In this document: piece by piece, positions 34,614 to 43,924 of the stretch
Layout of the letters: every line of letters starts with the position of its first letter
Numbering within the stretch: position 1 is the stretch's first letter
Assembly: GCF_002019665.1 (NCBI RefSeq)
Contig: NZ_KV917375.1
Span: forward strand, 318,001-382,000
Direction: 5' to 3'
Length of the DNA stretch: 64,000 bases
From: Sutcliffiella halmapala
GTDB taxonomy: Bacteria > Bacillota > Bacilli > Bacillales > Bacillaceae_I
Program-made: the position numbers and the translations under genes
The notes under the pieces: model-generated
What the model was told of the DNA's origin: nothing
The model's database searches: none
The model's input: only the letters and a program-made list of their open reading frames with translations

Positions 34614-36434
34614 ATGACCTATAAAAAACGATTGTCCTTCTTAACATTTGTTGATTCACTTATTGTTCTTACCTCAATATATATCGGTTTTTGGATGTTA
34701 AATCCTAGCTTTAATGTTTTTCAATCTAAAACATTATTAGCGGCTTCGTTATCACTATTAATCTGGCATCATTTATTTGCCTATATTTATAAGCTTTATA
34801 ATAAGGCGTGGGAGTATGCTAGTGTAGGAGAGTTACTTTCTATATTAAAAGCCGTTACATATTCTGTTACGATAACAGGACTTCTACAATTAGTAGTGGC
34901 TGGAGATATCTTTCTAAGAGTGCTTTTGATTACGTGGATGTTGCACATGCTATTAATAGGTGGTTCTCGGTTTTCTTGGAGATTATATCGTGATACGTTC
35001 ATGAGACAGAAGAAGGATAAGAAGCGCGCCTTGATTGTTGGGGCAGGTGCTGCCGGAACGATGATTGTTCGCCAGTTGAAGCAGAATACAGAAGCGGATT
35101 TAGATCCAATTGCATTTATTGATGATGAACCGAGAAAGCAACGGTTAGATATATATGGCATTCCGGTGTTTGGTGGAAAAGAGGAAATAGTGAATGCAGT
35201 GAATACGCTAAAGATAGACAACATTATTATAGCGATTCCTTCTTTAAGCAAAAAAGAACTGAATGAGATTTTTGAAGAATGTAGTAAAACGAAGATTAAA
35301 CCACATATTATGCCGATGATTGAAGATTTATTAGTTGGGAAATTATCGGTAAATAATTTCCGTGAAGTACAGGTTGAGGATTTATTAGGACGAGAACCTG
35401 TTGAACTTGATATGGCAAGTATTTCGGAATCGATTACAGGAAAAACAGTACTAGTGACTGGAGCTGGTGGTTCCATAGGTTCAGAGATTTGCCGTCAAAT
35501 TTGTAAGTTCTCACCGGAAAAGATTGTACTTGTAGGTCATGGGGAGAACAGTATTTATACGATTGATATGGAATTAAGAAAACAATATAGTGAAGAAATA
35601 GAAATTGTTCCTGTAATAGGAGATATTCAAGATCGTGAACGAATGTTTTCTGTAATGGAACAACATCGTCCAGATGTCGTGTATCATGCAGCGGCACATA
35701 AACATGTTCCATTAATGGAATATAACCCTGCTGAAGCGGTTAAGAACAATGTAATTGGCACGAGAAATGTAGCAGAAGCTGCTGATACGTTCGGTATTGG
35801 AACGTTTGTGTTAGTTTCATCGGATAAGGCTGTTAACCCAACGAATGTAATGGGCTCTACGAAGCGAATCGCGGAAATGGTGATTCAGAATCTCTCAAAA
35901 CAAAGTAATACAAAGTTTGTTGCGGTTCGATTTGGAAATGTGCTTGGTAGTAGAGGTAGTGTTATTCCTTTGTTTAAAGCACAGATTCAAGCGGGAGGTC
36001 CTGTAACGGTTACACATCAAGATATGACTCGTTATTTTATGACAATTCCGGAAGCTTCAAGATTAGTGATTCAAGCTGGAACTCTCGCTAGAGGTGGAGA
36101 GATATTTGTGCTTGATATGGGTGAGCCTGTGAAAATTGTCGATCTAGCAAGAAATGTAATTAAGCTTTCTGGTTATTCGGTTAATGAGATTGGAATAGAG
36201 TTTTCCGGGATTAGACCTGGTGAAAAGATGTATGAAGAATTGTTGGGCGAGGATGAAGTTCATGGGGAAGCAATATTCCCTAAGATCTTTATTGGGAAGA
36301 CAACGTTGATTGATATTAATAAGGTAGAACAGTTAGTTAATGCGTATGGGATAATGTCAGCTGATGAAATTCAGGAGTATGTTTTGTCATTAGCTAACAA
36401 TAGAGAGAAGAAATTATTGCAGGTTGCAAAATAG
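34614..36434 (+). CDS. EpsC/CapD-like membrane-bound nucleotide-sugar dehydratase
   Basis: A 606-residue protein: four membrane helices (about 7-130), a first Rossmann domain with GAGAAG at 143-148, and a C-terminal SDR dehydratase domain with TGAGGSIG at 282-289. SSDKAVNPTNVMGSTKR carries the catalytic Asp-Lys pair, with Met replacing the usual Tyr as in UDP-GlcNAc 4,6-dehydratases of the FlaA1/CapD group. It makes a 4-keto-6-deoxy sugar, the entry to rare amino sugars such as bacillosamine, QuiNAc or FucNAc. It heads the polysaccharide cluster with AAGGGAG before its ATG. Confidence 0.92.
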   Translation: MTYKKRLSFLTFVDSLIVLTSIYIGFWMLNPSFNVFQSKTLLAASLSLLIWHHLFAYIYKLYNKAWEYASVGELLSILKAVTYSVTITGLLQLVVAGDIFLRVLLITWMLHMLLIGGSRFSWRLYRDTFMRQKKDKKRALIVGAGAAGTMIVRQLKQNTEADLDPIAFIDDEPRKQRLDIYGIPVFGGKEEIVNAVNTLKIDNIIIAIPSLSKKELNEIFEECSKTKIKPHIMPMIEDLLVGKLSVNNFREVQVEDLLGREPVELDMASISESITGKTVLVTGAGGSIGSEICRQICKFSPEKIVLVGHGENSIYTIDMELRKQYSEEIEIVPVIGDIQDRERMFSVMEQHRPDVVYHAAAHKHVPLMEYNPAEAVKNNVIGTRNVAEAADTFGIGTFVLVSSDKAVNPTNVMGSTKRIAEMVIQNLSKQSNTKFVAVRFGNVLGSRGSVIPLFKAQIQAGGPVTVTHQDMTRYFMTIPEASRLVIQAGTLARGGEIFVLDMGEPVKIVDLARNVIKLSGYSVNEIGIEFSGIRPGEKMYEELLGEDEVHGEAIFPKIFIGKTTLIDINKVEQLVNAYGIMSADEIQEYVLSLANNREKKLLQVAK

Positions 36435-36455
36435 GATACTTGGAGGAATAAATAG

Positions 36456-37343
36456 ATGAAAAAAGTACGTAAAGCGATTATACCAGCGGCAGGACTAGGA
36501 ACAAGATTTTTACCAGCAACAAAGGCGATGCCAAAGGAAATGCTTCCGATTGTAGATAAACCAACGATTCAATACATCGTAGAGGAAGCAATTGCCTCTG
36601 GTATTGAGGATATAATTATCGTTACTGGTAAAGGGAAAAGAGCGATTGAAGATCATTTTGATAACTCTTTTGAATTAGAGCAAACGTTATTTGAAAAAGA
36701 AAAATTTGAACTACTAGAGAAGGTAAAGGAATCTTCAAAAGTAGAAATCCATTATATTCGCCAAAAGGAACCAAAAGGCTTAGGTCATGCAGTATGGTGC
36801 GCACGTAAGTTTATTGGGGACGAGCCTTTTGCGGTGCTTTTAGGTGATGATATCGTACAAGCAGACACTCCTTGTTTAAAACAATTAATCAATGAGTACG
36901 ATAATACCTTATCATCTGTTATCGGAGTTCAAACTGTACCTGATAATGAAACCCATCGTTATGGAATCATTGATCCGTCTCAACAATTTGGTCGCCGTTT
37001 CCAAGTAAATCAATTTGTCGAAAAACCGAAGCCAGGTACTGCGCCTTCTAATTTAGCGATTATGGGACGATATGTATTAACTCCTGAAATATTCATGTTT
37101 TTAGAGAAGCAAGAAAGAGGTGCTGGTGGAGAGGTTCAGTTGACAGATGCTATTCAAAACCTAAATGAGATTCAGCGTGTGTTCGCTTATGATTTTGAAG
37201 GTAAGCGATATGATGTTGGGGAGAAGATTGGATTCGTGAAGACGACGGTGGAGTTTGCGTTGCGAGATGCGGGCCTTAAAGAAGAGTTACTAGGTTTTTT
37301 AGAAGAGATGATTAGTGCGAGTAAGGAAAAAGTAGAAGTGTAA
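36456..37343 (+). CDS. gtaB: UTP-glucose-1-phosphate uridylyltransferase
   Basis: Makes UDP-glucose from UTP and glucose-1-phosphate. The 295 residues show the nucleotide-binding signature [20 protein letters not shown] (10-29), [13 protein letters not shown], the sugar site [14 protein letters not shown] and the C-terminal [23 protein letters not shown] is nine bases before the ATG. UDP-glucose feeds the later steps of this cluster and would also feed the UDP-glucose dehydrogenase that is broken at 49873. The following 235 bp has no gene. Confidence 0.95.
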   Translation: MKKVRKAIIPAAGLGTRFLPATKAMPKEMLPIVDKPTIQYIVEEAIASGIEDIIIVTGKGKRAIEDHFDNSFELEQTLFEKEKFELLEKVKESSKVEIHYIRQKEPKGLGHAVWCARKFIGDEPFAVLLGDDIVQADTPCLKQLINEYDNTLSSVIGVQTVPDNETHRYGIIDPSQQFGRRFQVNQFVEKPKPGTAPSNLAIMGRYVLTPEIFMFLEKQERGAGGEVQLTDAIQNLNEIQRVFAYDFEGKRYDVGEKIGFVKTTVEFALRDAGLKEELLGFLEEMISASKEKVEV

Positions 37344-37593
37344 AATTAGAAATACAGCATAGCTATTTAATATCCCCGTGAGTATGGAAATGAATGTGTC
37401 CTATTCTAGGGGATATCAGCTATTTTGGAGCACTTGAGCTAAAATGGGATTTTGTTTTGATTGTGAGTTTAGTGGATTAGTAGTTTGTTGGATGTACATT
37501 TAATTCCAATGAAGTACTAAGCGACTAAAAAATTCTTAATATACTATCAAATTATGAGTTTGTGTAATAAATCAATCTATGGAGTTGGAGTTA

Positions 37594-38130
37594 ATGAATA
37601 AAAACTTGCTTATATTTGGTGCTGGTGGCCATGGAAGAGTAGTTAAAGAGACTGCAACTGCTATGGAGTATTTTGATAAAGTTGATTTTCTAGATGATAA
37701 CTCAGAGTTAGCGATAGGGAAGTGTCAAGATTTTAACAACTATTTGCAAGACTATTCATATGCATTTGTAGCTTTTGGTAACAATGAGCAGCGAATGAAG
37801 TGGGCTTTGCAATTAATTCAAGCTGGTTTTCAACTTCCGGTGCTGATTCACCCTGTTGCTTATGTAAGTCCGTTAGCGAAAATAGAAATGGGCTCCATCG
37901 TTTGCGCAAAGGCAGTTGTTAATACCAACTCAACCATTGAGAAGTGCTGCATTGTTAGTATAGGTGCATTAGTAGATCACGACAGTTATATTGGTGAAGG
38001 CACACATATTAATTCTGGTGCAATTGTAAAAGCGGGAAGCAGTGTTGAAAGACTAAAGAAAGTAGACGCAGGAATGGTCTATTCAAATGAAACAAAATTA
38101 AAAGAGTATAGTTTTGAAGTTGGAGTGTGA
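37594..38130 (+). CDS. NeuD/PglD-family sugar O- or N-acetyltransferase
   Basis: A 178-residue protein with an N-terminal Rossmann-like domain (LLIFGAGGHGRVVKETA) that binds the nucleotide sugar, and a C-terminal left-handed beta-helix of hexapeptide repeats (IEMGSIVCAKAVVNTNSTI, IGEGTHINSGAIVKAGS). The His of LVDHDSYIG fits the catalytic base of PglD-type enzymes. With the EpsC-like dehydratase it could complete an acetamido sugar, though an aminotransferase is not seen in the cluster. I place the start at 37594 after GGAG, not the in-frame ATG at 37579. Confidence 0.85.
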   Translation: MNKNLLIFGAGGHGRVVKETATAMEYFDKVDFLDDNSELAIGKCQDFNNYLQDYSYAFVAFGNNEQRMKWALQLIQAGFQLPVLIHPVAYVSPLAKIEMGSIVCAKAVVNTNSTIEKCCIVSIGALVDHDSYIGEGTHINSGAIVKAGSSVERLKKVDAGMVYSNETKLKEYSFEVGV

Positions 38131-38135
38131 GAAGA

Positions 38136-38771
38136 ATGTATATGAAGGTAAAAAGGCTAATAGATGTTGTGCTTTCTTTAATAGGGTTGATCGTGCTATC
38201 CCCGATTCTTTTAATTCTTATTTTAGGGATTAAAATAGATTCAAGAGGACCTGTGTTGTTTAAGCAAAAGCGTGTTGGTATTAACAAAACACATTTTAAT
38301 ATTTTGAAGTTCCGTACGATGAGAATAGATACGCCAAAGGATACACCAACACATCTATTAGGTAATCCTGAGCAGTATATCACAAAGATGGGTAAGTTTT
38401 TGAGAAAGACTTCATTAGATGAACTGCCGCAAATCTGGAACATATTCGTTGGACAGATGAGTATTATTGGCCCAAGACCTGCATTATGGAATCAGTTTGA
38501 TTTGATTGCAGAACGTGATAAGTTTGGTGCGAATGATGTGCCACCTGGTTTGACTGGTTGGGCGCAGATTAATGGTCGGGATGAACTTCCTATTGAGGTG
38601 AAAGCTAAGCTTGATGGGGACTATGTGGAGAAGATTGGTTTAGGAATGGATGTTAAGTGTTTCTTCGGAACTATTGTTAGTGTTGCGAAGAGTGATGGGG
38701 TTGTTGAAGGTGGGACAGGTGCAACAGCTGAGAAAGAAATTGCGAGTGGTAAGGAGAATATACCGAAGTGA
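38136..38771 (+). CDS. Initiating undecaprenyl-phosphate sugar phosphotransferase
   Basis: Bacterial sugar transferase of the WcaJ/EpsL/PglC group that moves a sugar-1-phosphate to undecaprenyl phosphate on the inner membrane face and so starts repeat-unit synthesis. It is 211 residues with one N-terminal membrane helix (about 8-32, ending near DSRGPVLFKQKRVG). KFRTM, KTSLDELPQIWNIFVGQMS and IGPRPAL are family signatures. The C-terminal TGATAEKEIASGKENIPK extends beyond the usual end. ATG at 38136 is preferred over the overlapping GTG at 38127 by spacing to GGAG. Confidence 0.92.
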   Translation: MYMKVKRLIDVVLSLIGLIVLSPILLILILGIKIDSRGPVLFKQKRVGINKTHFNILKFRTMRIDTPKDTPTHLLGNPEQYITKMGKFLRKTSLDELPQIWNIFVGQMSIIGPRPALWNQFDLIAERDKFGANDVPPGLTGWAQINGRDELPIEVKAKLDGDYVEKIGLGMDVKCFFGTIVSVAKSDGVVEGGTGATAEKEIASGKENIPK

Positions 38772-39625
38772 AAAAAATATTAATCACTGGAATAAACAGC
38801 TACGTTGGAAATAGTTTTGGCGAATGGATTAAAAATAATGATAAGTATTCGGTAGATTTTATTAGTTTAAGAGATTGTAAATGGAAAGAAGAGCATTTCG
38901 CGGGCTATGATTCTATACTGCATGTTGCTGGAATTGCACATGTCTCATCTGATCCAAAGATGGAAGATTTGTATTATAAAGTGAACCGTGATTTAACAAT
39001 AGATGTAGCTAAGAAAGCTAAAGCTGAAGGTGTGAAGCAGTTTATTTTCCTAAGTAGTATCATTGTTTACGGTGATAGTAGTAGCGAAAAACGAGTTATT
39101 AATAAGGACACTATACCTACACCAAGTAATTTTTATGGAAATAGCAAGCTGCAAGCAGAAGAAGGTATAAAACCTTTAGAAAGTGATGTATTTAAAATAG
39201 TTTTAATAAGGCCACCAATGATATATGGAAAGGGTTCTAAAGGCAACTATCAAAAGCTTGCAAAAATAGCAAAGAAAACTCCAGTGTTTCCTGATATTGA
39301 TAATGAGCGTAGTATGCTTCATATAGACAATTTGTGTGAGTTTATTCGCCTTATGATTGAGAATGAGGAAAGTGGGATGTTTTTTCCGCAAAATAGTGAA
39401 TATGTGAAGACGAGTGAGATGGTAAGGATGATTGCTGAAGTGCATGGAAAAAAAATGAGGTTTACGAGATTATCTAATGGTATTTTAAAAGTGATGCTAG
39501 GAAAAATTGGAATTATTAATAAGGTTTTCGGCAATTTGACTTATGAGATGAGTATAAGTAATTATAGTGAAAAGTATAGAATTAGGGAATTAGAAGAGTC
39601 AATTAAGTTGACAGAGGGGAATTAA
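38768..39625 (+). CDS. NAD-dependent sugar epimerase/dehydratase
   Basis: Extended SDR enzyme, 285 residues, with the nucleotide-binding loop GINSYVG at 8-14 and the catalytic Tyr123-xxx-Lys127 in NFYGNSKLQAEE. It resembles the epimerase/reductase that acts after an EpsC-like dehydratase (for example 4-ketoreductases making QuiNAc), but the product cannot be fixed from sequence alone. It starts at GTG overlapping the previous stop (GTGA), so it is coupled to the initiating transferase, and together they may supply and load the first sugar. Confidence 0.88.
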   Translation: MKKILITGINSYVGNSFGEWIKNNDKYSVDFISLRDCKWKEEHFAGYDSILHVAGIAHVSSDPKMEDLYYKVNRDLTIDVAKKAKAEGVKQFIFLSSIIVYGDSSSEKRVINKDTIPTPSNFYGNSKLQAEEGIKPLESDVFKIVLIRPPMIYGKGSKGNYQKLAKIAKKTPVFPDIDNERSMLHIDNLCEFIRLMIENEESGMFFPQNSEYVKTSEMVRMIAEVHGKKMRFTRLSNGILKVMLGKIGIINKVFGNLTYEMSISNYSEKYRIRELEESIKLTEGN

Positions 39626-39627
39626 AG

Positions 39628-40461
39628 ATGTTGGAAGAGAAATACAGTGTACTTATGTCTTTGTATTATAAAGAAAAACCAGATTTCCTGAGATTAAGCA
39701 TTGATAGCATGCTTTCTCAAACCTTAAAGCCTAATGAAATTATAATTGTAAAAGATGGAAAGTTGACTGAAGAATTAGAAGAAGTAATTGATTTTTATGT
39801 TACAAAAGAACCTAACCTATTTACCATTGTGCCTTTAGAAAAGAATATAGGTTTAGGATTAGCACTAAATGAAGGTCTAAAGATTTGTAGAAATGAGTTA
39901 GTGGCTAGAATGGATACTGATGATATTTCTCTTGAGAATCGGTGTGAATTACAAGTCAAAGAATTCATGGAAAATGATAAATTATGTATTGTTGGAACTA
40001 TGACGGATGAATTTTTTGATGATCCAAATAATATTGTCACTTCACGAGTGGTCCCAACAGAACATGAAGATATCTTGAAGTTTTCAAGAAGAAGAAGCCC
40101 GTTCAACCACCCTACTGTGATGTACAAGAAATCTGAGGTATTAAGATGCGGTGGATATCATGATGTAAAAAGAAAAGAAGATATCGACTTGTTTGGCAGA
40201 ATGCTCAATCAAGGATGTATAGCAATGAATATTGACAAGGCACTTTTGCTATTTAGATCGAATGAAGACAATTATTTACGTCGAAAAAGTTGGGACAACT
40301 GTAAAAGTTATGTAGCTGTTATATATGATTTTTGGAAAAAGGGGTATTGTGGTACTTTCGACTTATTCGTGGTTGTAATTGGTCAATTAGTTATGTTTTT
40401 TTCACCAGTATGGTTTCTAAAATTACTTTCCGATTCCTTTTTGAGAAAAAAAGCAAAATAA
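39628..40461 (+). CDS. Glycosyltransferase family 2
   Basis: GT-A fold transferase, 277 residues. The N-terminal SVLMSLYYKEKPDFLRLSI and IIIVKDG form the nucleotide-binding part, and MDTDD (95-99) is the metal-binding DxD motif. A C-terminal hydrophobic stretch (about 248-268) may anchor it at the membrane. The pattern resembles amylovoran/AmsE-type GT2 enzymes. Adds one sugar of the repeat unit from a nucleotide donor not predictable here. Two bases separate it from the epimerase stop. Confidence 0.9.
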   Translation: MLEEKYSVLMSLYYKEKPDFLRLSIDSMLSQTLKPNEIIIVKDGKLTEELEEVIDFYVTKEPNLFTIVPLEKNIGLGLALNEGLKICRNELVARMDTDDISLENRCELQVKEFMENDKLCIVGTMTDEFFDDPNNIVTSRVVPTEHEDILKFSRRRSPFNHPTVMYKKSEVLRCGGYHDVKRKEDIDLFGRMLNQGCIAMNIDKALLLFRSNEDNYLRRKSWDNCKSYVAVIYDFWKKGYCGTFDLFVVVIGQLVMFFSPVWFLKLLSDSFLRKKAK

Positions 40462-40573
40462 TAGTTTTGATAGTGTTTGAGAACTAGGTTTTGTGAATGG
40501 GTGAATTAGAGATATAGGACTACTAAGTACTAGGTAAAGAGAATAAAAGAGATATCTAAAAGGATGGCTAAAA

Positions 40574-41422
40574 ATGGTTACAAATATGCAAGAAATTCAA
40601 GATAAAATCTTAGAGGTAGCGATTTATTTAGATGAATTTTGTAAAGAGCATGAAATAACCTATTATTTAATGGGCGGCTCAGCACTAGGTGCTATACGAC
40701 ACCAAGGTTTTATTCCCTGGGATGATGATTTTGATGTATTTATGACATATGATAACTATAAAAAATTTATAGTTGCGTGTGAAAACTACCTAAATAAGGA
40801 ACATTATTATTTTCAAAAAGAGAATACTGAAGAATGGCCATTATTTTTTTCGAAAATCAGAATGAATAATACTACTTATATTGAAGAGGATACACAAGGA
40901 AGAAATATGCACAAAGGAATTTTTATTGATATTATGTGTCTGAATAATGCCTCTAAGAATGTTATTTATAGGTGCCTTCAGTATGTAGCAGCTAGGTTAA
41001 TTATAGCAAGAACCTTGGCTATAAGGGGATATACTACAAATAGTAGACTAAAAAAAACAACGATGTTAATTACAAAGTACGTTATAAATAAAACTGTACT
41101 GAAGTGGCTATTAAAGATGGTGCGGGGCTTGAATAATAAAGAAACTGGTTTAGTAGGTCACTTTTTTGGTAGGGCAGGATTTAAAAACACATCATTTCGC
41201 AAGGAATTTCTAGGGATTCCAAGATATGTTGAATTTTCACAAGAAAAACTTCCAGTCCCTGAAATGGTAGAGGAATATTTAAAAGTGAGATATGGGAATG
41301 AATTCATGAGAATGCCTGATCAAAAAACAAGGGATTGTTATCCATCTCATGCGGTTTTTGTAGACACAGAGAAAGATTATAAATACTATGATAGAAGTTA
41401 TAAAAATAAACTTAAATTATAA
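40574..41422 (+). CDS. LicD-family phosphotransferase 1
   Basis: LicD-type enzyme of 282 residues with the signature YYLMGGSALGAIRHQGFIPW and WDDDFDV (49-55), the acidic residues of its nucleotidyltransferase-like active site. LicD proteins move phosphocholine, phosphoglycerol or phosphoribitol from a CDP-activated donor to a sugar. A TagD-like cytidylyltransferase two genes downstream makes glycerol phosphate the likely cargo, which is an inference from context. The ribosome site is AAGGATGG. Confidence 0.9.
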   Translation: MVTNMQEIQDKILEVAIYLDEFCKEHEITYYLMGGSALGAIRHQGFIPWDDDFDVFMTYDNYKKFIVACENYLNKEHYYFQKENTEEWPLFFSKIRMNNTTYIEEDTQGRNMHKGIFIDIMCLNNASKNVIYRCLQYVAARLIIARTLAIRGYTTNSRLKKTTMLITKYVINKTVLKWLLKMVRGLNNKETGLVGHFFGRAGFKNTSFRKEFLGIPRYVEFSQEKLPVPEMVEEYLKVRYGNEFMRMPDQKTRDCYPSHAVFVDTEKDYKYYDRSYKNKLKL

Positions 41423-41503
41423 TGAATATTAATAGAAAAATTTTATGTTAATCATACTATCAAGTTACTTTATTACTATAAGCAATTTTTATCAGAAGGG
41501 GTA

Positions 41504-42373
41504 ATGAACTTGAAATTTGAAAATCTAGATATAGAAATAAAAGAAGTTCAAGATATACAACTGGAAATTCTTGTTGAGTTCGACAGAATATGCCGTAAGC
41601 ACAACATTAATTACCAATTATTCGCTGGTACCCTTTTAGGGTGCATTAGACACAAAGGATTCATACCATGGGATGATGATATTGATATCAGCTTGATGAG
41701 GGAAGATTATAATAGGTTTGTAGAAATATGCAAAATTGAGTTAGATTCAAAGTTTTTTATGCAAACTTATGATACAGATAAGAATTATTTTAAACAATCA
41801 GGAAAGTTAAGAAAAAATGATACGATTTGTTTGCAAGATACTTATAAAGAATTTGATATGCATCATGGGATTTCTATAAGTTTGATGCCACTAGATAATA
41901 TTAAACCAGGAACACTTAGTGGCTTTTTTCACAGGAAATTTTTCCAGTTTTTATTTTTCAGTTTAATAAAATTAGACGGTTCAAGATCGTTCAAAAGGTG
42001 TATTGGTAGGAAGAGCTATCTAGAAAGAGCTTTAAGAATTAATCTTTTTTTTATGTCAAAGTTAATTTCAAAAAGTTGGACTGATAAATTCCAAACAAGA
42101 GTTGCTGGAATGTTTAATAATAAAGAGACAAAGTATGTCACTCATTTAACAAATGGAGCATCTAAAAAAAGGTATAGAGCATATATGATAAAAAAAGATG
42201 ATTTTAACAAAAGAATAGAAGGTGAGTTTGAAGAGATGTATTTTCCTATACCTCATAATTATGATCAAGTATTATCAAATTTGTATGGTGAATATATGAA
42301 GCTTCCCCCAGGTGATCAGCAGAAGCCACATCATGGTGTAATAGAAATTAATCTTGATACGAAAAAAAATTAA
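41504..42373 (+). CDS. LicD-family phosphotransferase 2
   Basis: Second LicD protein, 289 residues, with YQLFAGTLLGCIRHKGFIPW and WDDDIDI (56-62). It shares the domain layout of its upstream neighbour but differs over most positions outside the motifs, so it is an old duplication or a separate acquisition rather than a recent copy. Two LicD enzymes suggest two phosphodiester substitutions per repeat unit or two acceptor sugars. An AGAAGGGG site precedes the ATG. Confidence 0.9.
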   Translation: MNLKFENLDIEIKEVQDIQLEILVEFDRICRKHNINYQLFAGTLLGCIRHKGFIPWDDDIDISLMREDYNRFVEICKIELDSKFFMQTYDTDKNYFKQSGKLRKNDTICLQDTYKEFDMHHGISISLMPLDNIKPGTLSGFFHRKFFQFLFFSLIKLDGSRSFKRCIGRKSYLERALRINLFFMSKLISKSWTDKFQTRVAGMFNNKETKYVTHLTNGASKKRYRAYMIKKDDFNKRIEGEFEEMYFPIPHNYDQVLSNLYGEYMKLPPGDQQKPHHGVIEINLDTKKN

Positions 42374-42435
42374 AAATCCACATTCCTAAAGACTAAGTAG
42401 ATAGAATGATTTTCTGAAATATAGGAGGAGTTAAG

Positions 42436-42876
42436 ATGAAAAGACATAAAGTTGGATATACTACAGGTGTTTATGACATGTTTCACGTTGGCCATTTGAA
42501 TCTATTAAAAAGAGCAAAAGAACAATGCGACTTTTTAATAGTAGGAGTTACATCGGATGAACTAGTATCATATAAAAATAAGAAGGCAATAATACCACAT
42601 CAAGAAAGAATGGAAATTGTTGAAAGTATTAGTTACGTAGACATGGTTGTACCCCAAATTCATATGGATAAGATGGAAGCTTGGGAAAAGTATAGTTTTG
42701 ATGTAATGTTTGTTGGTGATGACTGGAAGGGAACAGAAAAGTGGAATAAATTTGAAGATGATTTTCGTAAAGTAGGTGTGGAAATAGTTTATTTCCCATA
42801 TACTAAAGGGACATCATCTTCAATGTTAAGAGAAGTACTTTCAAAGATTTCAGCTGGAGCAGTTGTTAGTGGTTAA
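42436..42876 (+). CDS. tagD: TagD-like glycerol-3-phosphate cytidylyltransferase
   Basis: Nucleotidyltransferase of 146 residues that would make a CDP-activated alcohol, most likely CDP-glycerol. GVYDMFHVGH with HVGH at 17-20 binds CTP, and KGTSSSMLREVL near 125 corresponds to the RTxGISTT-type motif at the C-terminal end of the active site. Placed beside two LicD genes, it probably supplies their donor. The symbol marks similarity; the chromosomal teichoic-acid tagD may be elsewhere. AGGAGG precedes the ATG. Confidence 0.85.
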   Translation: MKRHKVGYTTGVYDMFHVGHLNLLKRAKEQCDFLIVGVTSDELVSYKNKKAIIPHQERMEIVESISYVDMVVPQIHMDKMEAWEKYSFDVMFVGDDWKGTEKWNKFEDDFRKVGVEIVYFPYTKGTSSSMLREVLSKISAGAVVSG

Positions 42877-43885
42877 TCCTTCAGTAAGTGTAATTCTACC
42901 AGTATATAATTCAGCAAAATATTTAGAACGATGTATTTTAAGTGTTTTAAAACAAACATATAAAAATATTGAATTAATAATTATTAATGATGGTTCTACG
43001 GATAATAGTGAAAGTATTGCCAAAAAGTATGCTAAACATGACACTAGAGTTAAATATGTTTATCAAGAAAATAGAGGACCGGCATATGCAAGGAATCAAG
43101 GGATTTCAATTGCTAGTGGAGAATTTATACAATTTATTGATTCAGATGACTATTTAGAAGAAGGTTCAGTTCAAGCATTGATGGAATATTCAGAGGGTGT
43201 AGAACTTGTGATAGCCGGTTACTATAATATTTATAATAGCAATGAAGATAATATAAAGAAGAGTGTATTACCTACTAATATAGGTATATTAACCAAAAAA
43301 GAGTTATTAGAATCGTTTGGTGAATTGTTGAAAAAAAAATTATTTCATTATACATGGCATAAACTCTATAAAAAGGATATTTTAAAAAGTGTGAAGTTTA
43401 ATGAAAAATTAAAAATTGGTGAAGATCTGTTATTAAATCTCGATTATATCAATTTTGTGAATAAAGCATATATAATTAGAGTACCAGTATATAATCATAT
43501 ACGTTTTAATTATACATCTATAACCAAAAGTTACCATAAAAATTTATTTTTAACGAGAAAGCTTATCCATGAAAGATTAGTTTCTTTTCTAAAAAACAAT
43601 GATATTTACTATGGTAAAAATAAAGATGAGATAGAAGAATTATTTGTTGACAAAATAGTTTCGAGTATTTCAAATTTAAATAAAAAAAGCTCACCATTAT
43701 CATTTAGAGAAAAATTAGTAGAGATTGATAGTATTATGGATGATACCTCAGTAAGGGAGATTCTATGGCGGTTTAATAAAAGAAGAGTAACCACTAAAAT
43801 ATATGGATACTTATTAGGTAAGAAGATGAGGCTAATACTTCAATACTATTCAATAACTTTATCAAAAATTAATAATTTTCGTTAG
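42863..43885 (+). CDS. Glycosyltransferase family 2
   Basis: Transferase of 340 residues with a classic GT2 N-terminal domain: SVSVILPVYNSAKYLERC, INDGSTDNSE (41-50) and FIDSDDYLEEG with the DxD at 93-96. KIGEDLLLNLDYI contains the ED motif of the catalytic base. It overlaps the end of the tagD-like gene by 14 bases. The start is TTG at 42863 or GTG at 42869, the latter better spaced from GGAG. The C-terminal 120 residues are basic and rich in Asn/Lys, matching the low GC of this part of the cluster. Confidence 0.9.
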   Translation: MLVVNPSVSVILPVYNSAKYLERCILSVLKQTYKNIELIIINDGSTDNSESIAKKYAKHDTRVKYVYQENRGPAYARNQGISIASGEFIQFIDSDDYLEEGSVQALMEYSEGVELVIAGYYNIYNSNEDNIKKSVLPTNIGILTKKELLESFGELLKKKLFHYTWHKLYKKDILKSVKFNEKLKIGEDLLLNLDYINFVNKAYIIRVPVYNHIRFNYTSITKSYHKNLFLTRKLIHERLVSFLKNNDIYYGKNKDEIEELFVDKIVSSISNLNKKSSPLSFREKLVEIDSIMDDTSVREILWRFNKRRVTTKIYGYLLGKKMRLILQYYSITLSKINNFR

Positions 43886-43924
43886 AAATTAAAAAGAAAC
43901 AATGATTGAAAAGAGAGGGAATAG

